Shown here one piece after another: positions 53,590 through 62,194 of a DNA stretch of 64,000 bases (position 1 is its first letter; each line of letters begins with the position of its first letter). The stretch is from assembly GCA_965250265.1 (NCBI GenBank), contig CBDFNO010000011.1, positions 124,001 to 188,000 on the forward strand, in the 5' to 3' direction. Position numbers and translations under genes: made by a program. Under the pieces are notes generated by a model that saw only the letters and a list, made by a program, of their open reading frames with translations, was not told the DNA's origin and ran no database searches. The stretch is from PRS1 sp965250265. GTDB lineage: Bacteria > Bacteroidota > Bacteroidia > Flavobacteriales > Flavobacteriaceae.

Positions 53590-54477
53590 TTATTTATTTC
53601 TTGGATGTGTTTTAGCATACACTTTTTTGAGTTCTGCAATACTATTATGAGTATAAATTTGAGTTGCAGCTAAACTGGAATGACCAAGTAATTCTTTAAC
53701 AGCATTTAAATTGGCACCTTGATTAAGTAAGTGAGTCGCAAATGAGTGCCTTAATATATGTGGACTCTTTTTTACTTTTGTAGATGCCCTACTAAAATAA
53801 TCATTTATTATTCGGTACACAAGAGTTTCATAAATTTTAATTCCCTTTTTAGTTAAAAACAAATAGGTTTTATCATTTATAATTAGAAGCTCTTGTCTTT
53901 TAATTAAATAACTTTTAATAGTTTCGATAACTGCATTTAATAACGGTAGAAGCCGTTCTTTATTTCTTTTCCCTAAAACCTTTAGTGTTCGATTAGATAA
54001 ATCAATATCTGTGAGTTTTAATTTTACTAATTCTATGCGTCTCATTCCTGTTGAATAAAATAACTCGATAATAAGTTTATCTCTAACACCTTCAAAAGAA
54101 TCATCGAAATTAAAATCGTCTAAGACTACTTTAATCTCGTTTTCTGAAAAAGGTATTTGCACTTTTTTACTTGTTTTTAAGGCTCTGTGTTTTGCTAACG
54201 GGTTTACTTTTAAGACATCGGTTTTCAGTAAAAATTTGTAGTAGGCATTCAGTGAAGATATTTTTCTATTAATACTTCTATTAATTATTCCTGTTTCAAC
54301 AAGATATATAATCCAACTTCTAATTTGGGAATAATTAACAGCACTAATATTATCTTCATTGAATTCATCTTTATTAAACTCCTGAAAACTTTCTAAATCT
54401 TTTTGATAAGCATTTATTGTAAGAGGAGAATATTTCTTTTCTAATAAAAGATAATCTGTAAATGCTTTAAAAAACAT
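53590..54477 (-). CDS. xerC: Tyrosine recombinase XerC/XerD family
   Basis: 295 residues from the ATG at 54477; an in-frame TTG at 54486 belongs to a -7-like box and is rejected. SAM-like N-terminal domain (about 1-85), then the catalytic domain with Arg in YSTGMRRIEL, HILRHSFATHLL and LLGHSSLAATQIYTH (the R..K..H-x-x-R..H..Y set). It resolves chromosome dimers at dif, alone or paired with XerD. No integrase context or phage genes are near, which fits a housekeeping role. It is likely co-transcribed with hpf. Confidence 0.9.
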   Translation of the reverse strand: MFFKAFTDYLLLEKKYSPLTINAYQKDLESFQEFNKDEFNEDNISAVNYSQIRSWIIYLVETGIINRSINRKISSLNAYYKFLLKTDVLKVNPLAKHRALKTSKKVQIPFSENEIKVVLDDFNFDDSFEGVRDKLIIELFYSTGMRRIELVKLKLTDIDLSNRTLKVLGKRNKERLLPLLNAVIETIKSYLIKRQELLIINDKTYLFLTKKGIKIYETLVYRIINDYFSRASTKVKKSPHILRHSFATHLLNQGANLNAVKELLGHSSLAATQIYTHNSIAELKKVYAKTHPRNK

Positions 54478-54533
54478 ATGTTGCAATTATATGATATAAA
54501 AATACAAAACTTTAATTGAGTAAAGAGCAAAAA

Positions 54534-54559
54534 AAATCCCACAATTACTTGTGGGATTT
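54534..54559 (-). terminator. Terminator of rpsU
   Basis: AAATCCCACAA pairs perfectly with TTGTGGGATTT over a 4-nt loop; the minus-strand side continues into T8, 20 bp after the rpsU stop. Confidence 0.85.
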
Positions 54560-54579
54560 AAACTATATTTTAACAGCTT

Positions 54580-54774
54580 TTAGATTTCTTCTGCATCTCT
54601 TAATCGCTGTATGTATTGAGCTTTTTGAATTTGAGCTCTACGTACTACTGAAGGTTTATTAAACTGCTTACGTGTTTGCAAAGATCTCTTTGTTCCAGTT
54701 TTATCAAACTTTCTTTTAAAACGTTTTAACGCTCTATCTATATTTTCTCCTTCTTTTATTGGTATTATTAACAT
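54580..54774 (-). CDS. rpsU: 30S ribosomal protein S21
   Basis: 64 residues: MLIIPIKEGENIDRALKRF, then a basic KRKFDKTGTKRSLQTRKQF and RRAQIQKAQYIQRL. In Bacteroidota S21 (with S18 and S6) covers the 3' end of 16S rRNA and hides the anti-Shine-Dalgarno, so most genes lack SD. This gene has a full AGGAGGT nine bases before its ATG, consistent with autogenous control. It has a canonical promoter and terminator and is a single-gene unit. Confidence 0.97.
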   Translation of the reverse strand: MLIIPIKEGENIDRALKRFKRKFDKTGTKRSLQTRKQFNKPSVVRRAQIQKAQYIQRLRDAEEI

Positions 54775-54783
54775 AGTGTCTTA

Positions 54784-54790
54784 ACCTCCT
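54784..54790 (-). promoter_or_regulatory. Strong Shine-Dalgarno of rpsU
   Basis: AGGAGGT on the minus strand ends 9 nt before the ATG at 54774. It is the only full-length SD I noticed in the window. Confidence 0.85.
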
Positions 54791-54811
54791 CTCTTTTAGA
54801 ATTTCGGACTG

Positions 54812-54841
54812 CAAAGATATAAACTAATTTATAATTAACAA
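54812..54841 (-). promoter_or_regulatory. Canonical promoter of rpsU
   Basis: TTG (54839-54841), exactly 19 bp, TATCTTTG (54812-54819), followed by CAGTCCG. It is the best match to the Bacteroidota consensus in the window. Leader about 35 nt. Confidence 0.8.
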
Positions 54842-54856
54842 TGAATAACGAATAAT

Positions 54857-56023
54857 TTATGTAGCTGGCTTGTATTCCTTCTTGTCAATTATTATTTTGG
54901 CAAGAATCTCGCGAAGGATTTCAGATGTTCCTCCTCCTATTGGACCTAAACGGCTATCACGGAAAAGACGTGCCAAAGGATAATCTTCCATATAACCATA
55001 ACCTCCTAAAAACTGTAGACATTGATAAACCACTTTATCTGCCATTTTTGTTGATTGAAGCTTCGAAATGGTCGCTTCTTTTACAACATATTCCCCTTTA
55101 TTTAATCTATGAGCTACAGTATAGTTGTATTCTTTACACATTTCCATTTCGCTGTACAAATCAGAATAATTATGTCTTAAAGCTTGGTATTGGTCAATAC
55201 TTTTTCCAAAAGTTTTTCTTTCTGACATATATTTCAAAGCATATTCTAAAGCATACTCAGCTCTTGCATGTGCATTTACACCCATTACCAAACGTTCCAT
55301 TGCAAAATGCTGCATAATATAAGGAAATCCTTTGCCTTCTTCTCCCATTAAATTCGATGCAGGAATTTTTACATTATCGAAAGCTATTTCGGCAGTATCT
55401 GAAGCTCTCCAACCCAATTTATCTAATTTTGTAGCAGAAACTCCTTGAGTATCTTTATCTACAATGAACATACTAATTCCTTTATTACCAAGTTCAGGGT
55501 TCGTTTTTGCCGCTACTACCATATAATCACAATACAGACCATTTGTAATAAACGTTTTTGAACCATTTAGAATATAATCTTCTCCTTGCTTAATTGCTGT
55601 AGTTCGCATACCTGCGACATCACTTCCTCCAAAAGGTTCGGTAACACAAAGACATCCTATTTTTTCTCCTGAAATACTTGGTGCTAAATAACGTTCTTTA
55701 ATATTATGATTTGCCTCTTTATTAACATGAGTCATTGCTAAATAACAATGTGCCCAAATGGCAGCTGCAAAACCTCCTGAATTTATTTTTTGGAGTTCTT
55801 CTAAAAGAATAACTGTATAAAAAAGATCAAGACCTAAACCACCATAAGCTTCCGGGTAGGCAAGCCCAAAGTATCCCATGTTTCCAAATTTCTTCCAAAT
55901 AAAACGTTCTATTATTCCTGTTTCTTCCCATTTTTCAATATGTGGGACTACTTCTTTTTTTAAGAAATCTTGAAGACTTTTTCTAAAAAGTTGATGTTCT
56001 TCGGTGAAGTACATACTATTCAT
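54857..56023 (-). CDS. Acyl-CoA dehydrogenase
   Basis: 388 residues (an alternative ATG is three codons in, at 56014). Family landmarks: LCVTEPFGGSDVAGMRT (FAD-binding), SKTFITNG, RASDTAEIAFDNV and GGGTSEILREI. The usual catalytic Glu of short-chain enzymes (YEGT) is Gly here (IGGGTSE); Glu243 in AMERLVMG could serve, as in isovaleryl-/long-chain-type enzymes. It oxidises acyl-CoA to enoyl-CoA with electrons passed to ETF. It begins 11 bp after comEA and is the last gene of that operon. Confidence 0.92.
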   Translation of the reverse strand: MNSMYFTEEHQLFRKSLQDFLKKEVVPHIEKWEETGIIERFIWKKFGNMGYFGLAYPEAYGGLGLDLFYTVILLEELQKINSGGFAAAIWAHCYLAMTHVNKEANHNIKERYLAPSISGEKIGCLCVTEPFGGSDVAGMRTTAIKQGEDYILNGSKTFITNGLYCDYMVVAAKTNPELGNKGISMFIVDKDTQGVSATKLDKLGWRASDTAEIAFDNVKIPASNLMGEEGKGFPYIMQHFAMERLVMGVNAHARAEYALEYALKYMSERKTFGKSIDQYQALRHNYSDLYSEMEMCKEYNYTVAHRLNKGEYVVKEATISKLQSTKMADKVVYQCLQFLGGYGYMEDYPLARLFRDSRLGPIGGGTSEILREILAKIIIDKKEYKPAT

Positions 56024-56034
56024 ATTTGTATCAT

Positions 56035-56904
56035 TTAATCAAGGGTCAAATATAATTTAATTATCTCAATTTTATTTATTGGAAAGCCTTTTACTTTTGT
56101 TAATTCATCTAAAGAATTATATCCTTCTCGTAATGTTCTTTGCTCAACAATTTCATAGGCTATTTCATAATCTATATGTTGAATTGTAACAAGTTCATCG
56201 ATTGTTACCGAATTAAGATTGAACTTTACAATTTGCCTTGGTGTTTTTACTGTAAAATCATTTAAAACACGTTCAATAACTTCAGGTGTTAAACCATAAA
56301 TATCATTAAGTTGAACGTCTGCAATAAATCCTCCATCAAATTTGCTTCTATATTTAATAATACGTTCTGAAAGCTTTTCACCAATGCCATTTACTTTTCG
56401 TAATTGACTTATAGTAGCTGTGTTCAAATCAATTTTTTCGTCATAGCTTTTTGGAGAACTGTTGTTATAATATGTAAACTCTTTTTCAGGCTTTGGGTTT
56501 GTTACCCAATCTGGAAACTTAAAATGTGGAGAAATAACATTTAATAACGAGTCTGAAACTTTAGTAACATTTTGAAATTCTTTTACAGAATTAACCCATT
56601 TATTTTGCTCTCGAAACTTTAGCAATCTATCAATCTCTTCATTGGTCATTCCTAATGTATAACCTTTGTAATCTGTAATATAATTTGGATTGAAAGGATA
56701 GATTATTGGCTTATTATTTTCAATTTCAACCGAACGCAATGAATCAATTTCATTTTGAAACTGTTTCAATTCAGTTTCATTAACCGAAATGTTTTCAGAA
56801 GAAAAATCAACAAAAAAATAAACACATTGAAAAATGATGATTAGAAATAACAATAAAAAAATCCCATTTCGTTGTTTATTAGAAAACTTGAAATAGGATT
56901 TCAT
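56035..56904 (-). CDS. Helix-hairpin-helix protein, ComEA-like
   Basis: 289 residues. One N-terminal membrane helix (about 12-32), a hydrophilic linker, then three helix-hairpin-helix repeats (for example FLNTATISQLRKVNGIGEKLSERII-type core: ATISQLRKVNGIGEKLSER; LTPEVIERVL; VTIDELVTIQHIDYEIAYEI). The anchor directs the HhH domains to the periplasmic side, where ComEA-like proteins bind DNA during uptake. No comEC or other competence gene is near, so a role in natural transformation is only a possibility. Operon with AGCS symporter upstream (16-bp gap). Confidence 0.85.
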   Translation of the reverse strand: MKSYFKFSNKQRNGIFLLLFLIIIFQCVYFFVDFSSENISVNETELKQFQNEIDSLRSVEIENNKPIIYPFNPNYITDYKGYTLGMTNEEIDRLLKFREQNKWVNSVKEFQNVTKVSDSLLNVISPHFKFPDWVTNPKPEKEFTYYNNSSPKSYDEKIDLNTATISQLRKVNGIGEKLSERIIKYRSKFDGGFIADVQLNDIYGLTPEVIERVLNDFTVKTPRQIVKFNLNSVTIDELVTIQHIDYEIAYEIVEQRTLREGYNSLDELTKVKGFPINKIEIIKLYLTLD

Positions 56905-56920
56905 ATAATATAATATTAAA

Positions 56921-58513
56921 TTATTCCTTTTTAGTTTTTATTGCCTTCATATATTTTACAAGTTCTTCTTTAACTTTTGGAGCAAGAATGACTAAACCAA
57001 TCATATTTGGTACCATCATTGCAAAAATCATGGCGTCCGAGAATCCAATTACAGAACCTAAACTGGCAGCTGCTCCAATTACAACAAATACACAAAACAT
57101 TAATTTATACGTGTACTCCATTTTTTTAGTTCTTCCAAATAAATAAGCCCATCCTTGAAATCCATAATACGACCAAGAAATCATTGTGCTAAATGCAAAT
57201 AAAACAACAGCAACAGTTAGAACGTATGGGAACCAAGAAATCGAAGATTCAAAAGCCCCAGAGGTTAACAAAATAGCTTGAGCGTCATTCGCTGGGGGAT
57301 TTAATGGATCAACAAAACCAGTAATAATTAAAACAAGAGCAGTCATTGTACAAACAACAACCGTATCAATAAAAGGCTCTAATAAAGCAACTAGACCTTC
57401 ACTAGCGGCATATTTTGTTTTTACTGCTGAATGTGCAATAGAAGCAGAGCCTACACCAGCCTCGTTAGAAAATGCAGCTCTTCTAAACCCTTGTACTAAA
57501 ACACCAATAGCTCCACCAGCAATTCCTTCTGGGCTAAATGCTCCATTCCAGATTGCAGCAAATGCATTACCTATCATATCATATTTTGCAATAATCACAA
57601 ACAAAGACGCAGCAACATAAATAACAACCATAAAAGGTACAATCTTATCTGTAACTTTCGCAATTTTTTTAATCCCTCCAATGATGACGATACCAACAAA
57701 TACTGCCATTACCAAACCAAATAGCCATCCTCTACCGTGAAAAAAAGAAGCTTCTCCTCCAGTAATACTCTCAACCAATTGAAATGCCTGATTTACTTGG
57801 AACATATTTCCTCCACCAAATGATCCACCGATAACAAAAATGGCGAATAAGACTGCTAAAACTTTACCTAAACCTGCTAGACCTTTAGATTTCAATCCTT
57901 TAGTTAAGTAGTACATTGGTCCACCATAAACAGTTCCATCTTCAGCTATATCTCTATACTTTACACCAAGTGTACACTCCACAAATTTTGAAGCCATACC
58001 TAATAAACCAGCTACAATCATCCAAAATGTCGCACCAGCTCCACCAATAGATACAGCAATTGCGACACCAGCAATGTTTCCTAATCCAACAGTAGCAGAT
58101 AGTGCTGCTGTTAAGGCTTGGAAATGTGATACCTCTCCTTCATGTCCTTCAATTGCTATGGTTTCAATAGCATCTCCACCTGGTGTTGAGTCACCAGCTC
58201 CTTCAAGAGACTCATGATGGTCAATATCATCATATTTCCCTCTAACAATATTGATTGAAGTAAAAAAGCCTCTGAAATTTATAAGGTTAAAATAAAAAGT
58301 GAAATATGTAGCTCCAATAATAAGTGGGAATAAAACCCAATATACAGTAACACCTCCTCCAAAATCAATTTGATAAAATATAAAATTCACAAACCATCCT
58401 GTAGCGTTTCCAAATTTTTCATCGATGATTTGATCGACCCCTTTTTCGGCTTCTTGAGCGAATGATAGTAATGGTAAAATTAATGTCAAAATTGATAGAA
58501 GATATTTCTTCAT
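56921..58513 (-). CDS. Alanine/glycine:cation symporter (AGCS family)
   Basis: 530 residues. An N-terminal signal-like segment (MKKYLLSILTLILPLLSFAQ) is followed by about ten to eleven membrane helices. Family motifs: ALSATVGLGNIAGVAIAVS (about 137-155), GGPMYYLTKGL and AAFSNEAGVGSASIAHSA. It imports alanine or glycine with Na+ or H+. The cleavable-type N-terminus with about 60 periplasmic residues is a common flavobacterial variation. First gene of the AGCS-comEA-acyl-CoA dehydrogenase group. Confidence 0.92.
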   Translation of the reverse strand: MKKYLLSILTLILPLLSFAQEAEKGVDQIIDEKFGNATGWFVNFIFYQIDFGGGVTVYWVLFPLIIGATYFTFYFNLINFRGFFTSINIVRGKYDDIDHHESLEGAGDSTPGGDAIETIAIEGHEGEVSHFQALTAALSATVGLGNIAGVAIAVSIGGAGATFWMIVAGLLGMASKFVECTLGVKYRDIAEDGTVYGGPMYYLTKGLKSKGLAGLGKVLAVLFAIFVIGGSFGGGNMFQVNQAFQLVESITGGEASFFHGRGWLFGLVMAVFVGIVIIGGIKKIAKVTDKIVPFMVVIYVAASLFVIIAKYDMIGNAFAAIWNGAFSPEGIAGGAIGVLVQGFRRAAFSNEAGVGSASIAHSAVKTKYAASEGLVALLEPFIDTVVVCTMTALVLIITGFVDPLNPPANDAQAILLTSGAFESSISWFPYVLTVAVVLFAFSTMISWSYYGFQGWAYLFGRTKKMEYTYKLMFCVFVVIGAAASLGSVIGFSDAMIFAMMVPNMIGLVILAPKVKEELVKYMKAIKTKKE

Positions 58514-58613
58514 AATTAAAAATATTAGTTAGTATTTTATTTTAAAGACAGCAAGATGCTAAAAATAAATGAGTTTTTAAAGTGAATAAAGTTTTTTAAC
58601 TGAAAAAGGACTT

Positions 58614-59636
58614 TTATAAATCTATATTATAAACAGAATTTAGCTTTTGAATTTGTTCTGGTCGTCCTAAAACAATAACTTTTGAGTTCGCTGTTAACCT
58701 TAATTCGGCTTCTGGATTAACCATATATTCTCCAGAAACATCTTTAAAACCTATAACAGTACATCCTGTTTTTCTTCGAAGATCTAAATCTTTAATGGTT
58801 TTCACATTAGAAGTGTCGTAGAGCTTTTCTACTTCAACTTCCTCTATATTTATATTTGTTTCCCCTACTATATGAAGATTATCAATAAATTCTATTAAAT
58901 CTGGAACTACCACTAAAGATGCCATGTGATCTCCACCAATCATATCTGGCAAAATAACATTGTTCGCTCCAGCTAATTTTAATTTTTTATAGGTTGCTTC
59001 TTCAGATGCACGACTAATAATGCGCATTGTCTTATTAATTTGTCTTGCCGTCAATACTACAAACAAATTATCTGCATCACTAGGTAAAGCTGAAATTAAT
59101 GTATTTGCACGATCTATTCCAGCTTGCATAAGTATATCATCTTCATTGGCATTTCCGTAAACAAAAGATACTAACTCACTCTGAAATTTATCAATAAGCT
59201 CTTTATTCTTTTCAATAACCACAAATGGTTTTTTATGGGCCAATAATTTTGTAGCTGCTTGTTTTCCGTTTCTTCCATAACCACAAATAATAATGTGATT
59301 TTTTAAACTATCGATCTTCTTTTGCATCTTTTTTTGTTTTAATTCTTCAATATTATTTCTACTTAAAATGTACTCGGTAATAATACTTAAAGCATACCCT
59401 ACAATTACAACACTTGTTAAAATTAAAAATATGGTAAAAATTTTGGAGAAATCATCTAACGGTTGGACCTCTCCAAAACCTACTGTAGTAATAGTAATAA
59501 CAGTCATGTAAATAGCATCTACCCATGAGTAATTTGAAATGAGTTTAAATCCAAGAACTCCTATTGCAAGCAACATAATTAATAAAATTATTGCTATATA
59601 AATTCGTGATCTAAAAAATTTAACTAGTGGGTTCAT
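58614..59636 (-). CDS. Potassium channel with RCK (TrkA-N and TrkA-C) domain
   Basis: 340 residues. Two membrane helices flank the pore loop ITITTVGFGEVQPL (48-61), where TVGFG is the K+ selectivity filter. A TrkA-N Rossmann domain starts near residue 113 (IICGYGRNGKQAA) with the glycine motif of NAD/ATP binding; a TrkA-C domain covers about 255-338. It conducts K+ across the inner membrane and is gated by cytosolic ligand. It is encoded 3 bp after the PspC gene. Confidence 0.93.
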   Translation of the reverse strand: MNPLVKFFRSRIYIAIILLIMLLAIGVLGFKLISNYSWVDAIYMTVITITTVGFGEVQPLDDFSKIFTIFLILTSVVIVGYALSIITEYILSRNNIEELKQKKMQKKIDSLKNHIIICGYGRNGKQAATKLLAHKKPFVVIEKNKELIDKFQSELVSFVYGNANEDDILMQAGIDRANTLISALPSDADNLFVVLTARQINKTMRIISRASEEATYKKLKLAGANNVILPDMIGGDHMASLVVVPDLIEFIDNLHIVGETNINIEEVEVEKLYDTSNVKTIKDLDLRRKTGCTVIGFKDVSGEYMVNPEAELRLTANSKVIVLGRPEQIQKLNSVYNIDL

Positions 59637-59639
59637 AAA

Positions 59640-59867
59640 CTATAAATCAAATACTGAGGAGCGTTTTGTGTATACTAAATCTTTAATTCCCATCCAAAAT
59701 GCTATGAATAAATATAAGGCAAATCCAAACCCTAAAGTTACAAATGTGAGATAAATAAAGGACGTTCTTACAACTTTAGCTCTCATGCCTAAACGATCTG
59801 CTATACGCTGACACACATAATAACCATGTTTTTGAAAATAGAGTAAGATTTTGTAAAAAACATTCAT
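59640..59867 (-). CDS. PspC domain protein
   Basis: 75 residues: a short PspC domain with VCQRIADRLGMRAKVVRTSFIYL (kept short here: CQRIADRLGMRAKVVR) and one membrane helix (TFVTLGFGFALYLFIAFWM, about 41-59). PspC is part of phage-shock response systems; here no pspA or pspB gene is adjacent. In flavobacteria it often accompanies a DUF2851 gene. Encoded between DUF2851 and the K+ channel gene in a close-packed operon. Confidence 0.88.
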   Translation of the reverse strand: MNVFYKILLYFQKHGYYVCQRIADRLGMRAKVVRTSFIYLTFVTLGFGFALYLFIAFWMGIKDLVYTKRSSVFDL

Positions 59868-59884
59868 GCTGCAAGTTACATATT

Positions 59885-61153
59885 TCAGTTTAATAACACA
59901 TTACCAACAGCACATTGTAAACATTTATTTTTATCGCAATAGTCGCTTTTAAGTTGTAATAAGGCTTGAGATTGTAAAGCTGAGGTTGAAACCGATTTGA
60001 ATGTATTAAATTTATCGACAATGCTATTTTTTTCTGAATTTATATTCTGAATTATCTCAACTATAACATCATCTATTACTTTTCCTTGATGTTTTGCATA
60101 ACAAAATTTAAGCGGAATAATCGTATTGATGAGCAACAAATCAATAAATGATTTGGTTATTATTTTTTTAGACTGTTTAGAGGTTTTGTTAAACGTAAAA
60201 TGGGTTTTCCAAAATGTAGAAGTTTCAACAGTAAACAGTTTGTATAATTCATCTATAGATTTTTCATCCATTATTTTAGAAAATAAATTTTGTTGTTTAT
60301 GATACAACATAGCTAATTGAGACAACCTAATGGTTGGAAAATTTGGTGGTCGCAACCTAAAAAATTGTATAGGCGTTACGTTTTGATTTGATAAATTAAA
60401 CTTTTGCTTTAAAAATCTATATTCTTTAGCTAATTCTAAATAGTAAATGTCTTGGATATCTTCTTCCAATAAACCTGCTTGTCCAAAAAACAGTGCTTCC
60501 AAGTTTATAACTTTAGATTGTTGTTTTCTAACAACTGAAAAATCGAAAGAATTAGAGATACTTAAAAAAGCATCGCCATTTACTTTTAGCCCAAAATTTT
60601 TAGTCAACATTTTAAACAATACTTCTTCCCAATTATTAGAAGATGCTTCCAACAATTTTTCAATGTCTATAGATTTACGCTCCAAACGTTCAAAATATAA
60701 TCTTTCTAACCAATTTTGAATTACAAAATCATCAACGCTTTCAAAATCGTTTTCACAATTGATCCACTTTTGGGTTTTAGAAAACAGCCTTTGGTAATTA
60801 TACAATGCCTCTTTTGAAACGTACTGCTTTAATTCTAAAGTGGGAATAATAGTATTATCTTTTCTGAATATATCTGTATCATGTTCCCAAACTACATGAA
60901 GAATTACATTATCGTAAGCTATATCTATTTCATGATTATGTACAAACCAATCGCTTGCCTTTACATGAATTTCAACATTTCCAGCCCAAAGCTGATTATC
61001 AATCTTTAATTGTGCAGCAAAAAAATCTGGCCCAGCATTATGATTATGTTGTCCTCCAGAAACCATAGAAATACACTTTCCGGTGGTAGTTTTTAAATCA
61101 AGATCCTTAAACTTTTTGTATTTCCAGATGTAATGTAGAAAGTCTTCTTGCAT
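59885..61153 (-). CDS. DUF2851 family protein
   Basis: 422 residues, no signal or membrane segment. The start (MQEDFLHYIWKYKKFKDLDL) and GGQHNHNAGPDFFAAQLKI, HVKASDWFVHNHE and the C-terminal cysteine motif CDKNKCLQCAVGNVLL are typical of DUF2851. The four C-terminal cysteines could bind a metal. The N-terminal acidic and His residues resemble a restriction-endonuclease-like fold, but activity is not known. First gene of the DUF2851-PspC-K+ channel operon. Confidence 0.88.
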   Translation of the reverse strand: MQEDFLHYIWKYKKFKDLDLKTTTGKCISMVSGGQHNHNAGPDFFAAQLKIDNQLWAGNVEIHVKASDWFVHNHEIDIAYDNVILHVVWEHDTDIFRKDNTIIPTLELKQYVSKEALYNYQRLFSKTQKWINCENDFESVDDFVIQNWLERLYFERLERKSIDIEKLLEASSNNWEEVLFKMLTKNFGLKVNGDAFLSISNSFDFSVVRKQQSKVINLEALFFGQAGLLEEDIQDIYYLELAKEYRFLKQKFNLSNQNVTPIQFFRLRPPNFPTIRLSQLAMLYHKQQNLFSKIMDEKSIDELYKLFTVETSTFWKTHFTFNKTSKQSKKIITKSFIDLLLINTIIPLKFCYAKHQGKVIDDVIVEIIQNINSEKNSIVDKFNTFKSVSTSALQSQALLQLKSDYCDKNKCLQCAVGNVLLN

Positions 61154-61211
61154 CCTTCTAAATTAAAAAACTATAACAAACTACTTACTAGATTTTGTAA
61201 ATAAAAACAGC

Positions 61212-61219
61212 TACCTTCG
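61212..61219 (+). promoter_or_regulatory. -7-like box upstream of the esterase gene
   Basis: TACCTTCG, a one-base variant of TAnnTTTG, 84 bp before the ATG at 61304. No TTG at normal spacing. Confidence 0.35.
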
Positions 61220-61303
61220 TTTAACTACTTTTATAGCCATTTAAAATTGACGATAGAAAAATATTAGCAGCTATTTTTAAAACTCTAAATTATAACATAA
61301 AAA

Positions 61304-62074
61304 ATGAAATTATTAAAATCTAATTTGTCAGCTTTGTTGTTAGTGTTTTTTTGTTTAGGAAGTATAACTATCTCATTTTCACAATCGTCACTTTTCAGTT
61401 ATGAAAAATATGCTAATGCTAAAGGCGATACATTAAATTACAGACAACTTATATCTGATTATGACCCTGTTAGTAAATACCCACTAGTTATTTTTTTACA
61501 CGGTTCGGGGGAGCGTGGTAGTGACAATGAATCCCAATTAAAATGGGGAGTTATGAATTTTGCATCAGATCAAAATATGAAATTACATCCTTCCATAGTT
61601 ATTGCACCTCAATGTCCTAAAAATATGAGCTGGGGAAATTTTTCTTACGACGATATGTCGCTTCAGCCATCACCAACCAAACCAATGAAACTATTAATGG
61701 AACTGATTAACCAGACTATCCAAAAATTGCCTGTTGATACCAATCGAATCTATATAACTGGGCTTTCGATGGGAGGTTTTGGCACATTTGATGCAATTTC
61801 ACGATACCCAGATTTATTTGCTGCAGCCGTACCTGTTTGCGGCGGAGGTGATGTGTCTAAAGCACAGTCAATCTCACATATTCCTATTTGGATTTTTCAT
61901 GGAGCACTAGATGGAGCTGTAAATCCTGTTCTTTCGCAAAATATGGTTGAAGCCTTAACTAAAGCAGGAGCTCATCCTGGATTTACTCAATATCCTGAAG
62001 TTGGGCACTTTTCCTGGATTGCTGCTTATAGTGATACAATGATGATTGAATGGTTATTCAGGCAACGAAAGTGA
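61304..62074 (+). CDS. Secreted alpha/beta esterase (PHB depolymerase/phospholipase-like)
   Basis: 256 residues with signal peptide ending around residue 26 (ITISFSQ). LHGSGERGSDNESQL gives the oxyanion region, Ser155 in TGLSMGGFG the nucleophile, Asp in FHGALDGAVN and His in EVGHFSW the rest of the triad. It is related to the poly(3-hydroxybutyrate) depolymerase/esterase group that cuts esters of plant polysaccharides or small acyl esters. A terminator follows. Substrate unknown. Confidence 0.88.
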   Translation: MKLLKSNLSALLLVFFCLGSITISFSQSSLFSYEKYANAKGDTLNYRQLISDYDPVSKYPLVIFLHGSGERGSDNESQLKWGVMNFASDQNMKLHPSIVIAPQCPKNMSWGNFSYDDMSLQPSPTKPMKLLMELINQTIQKLPVDTNRIYITGLSMGGFGTFDAISRYPDLFAAAVPVCGGGDVSKAQSISHIPIWIFHGALDGAVNPVLSQNMVEALTKAGAHPGFTQYPEVGHFSWIAAYSDTMMIEWLFRQRK

Positions 62075-62089
62075 TTTTAAATGAACATT

Positions 62090-62110
62090 ATGATTGCTAA
62101 AAAAGCAATC
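62090..62110. repeat. Short hairpin downstream of the esterase gene
   Basis: TGATTGCT and AGCAATCA are perfect arms around AAAAA; no T-run on the plus strand, so not a standard terminator. It lies just before the stronger terminator at 62145. Confidence 0.4.
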
Positions 62111-62144
62111 AACCATGTATAAACGAAACTCAAATTTTTCAATA

Positions 62145-62178
62145 AAAAAGCCTCACAATTTAAATAGTGAGGCTTTTT
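62145..62178. terminator. Bidirectional terminator between esterase and cystathionine beta-synthase genes
   Basis: AAAAAGCCTCAC pairs with GTGAGGCTTTTT over a 10-nt loop, A-rich left and T-rich right. Confidence 0.85.
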
Positions 62179-62194
62179 ATTTTAATAAATGGCG

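Noticed and set aside
53590..54477. Tyrosine recombinase as integrase of a mobile element
   Set aside because: No attachment-site repeats, excisionase or cargo genes; length and motifs fit housekeeping XerC next to hpf and rpsU.
54478..54491. TTG at 54486 as start of xerC
   Set aside because: It is part of a TATAATTG -7-like box on the minus strand; the ATG at 54477 gives the conserved N-terminus.
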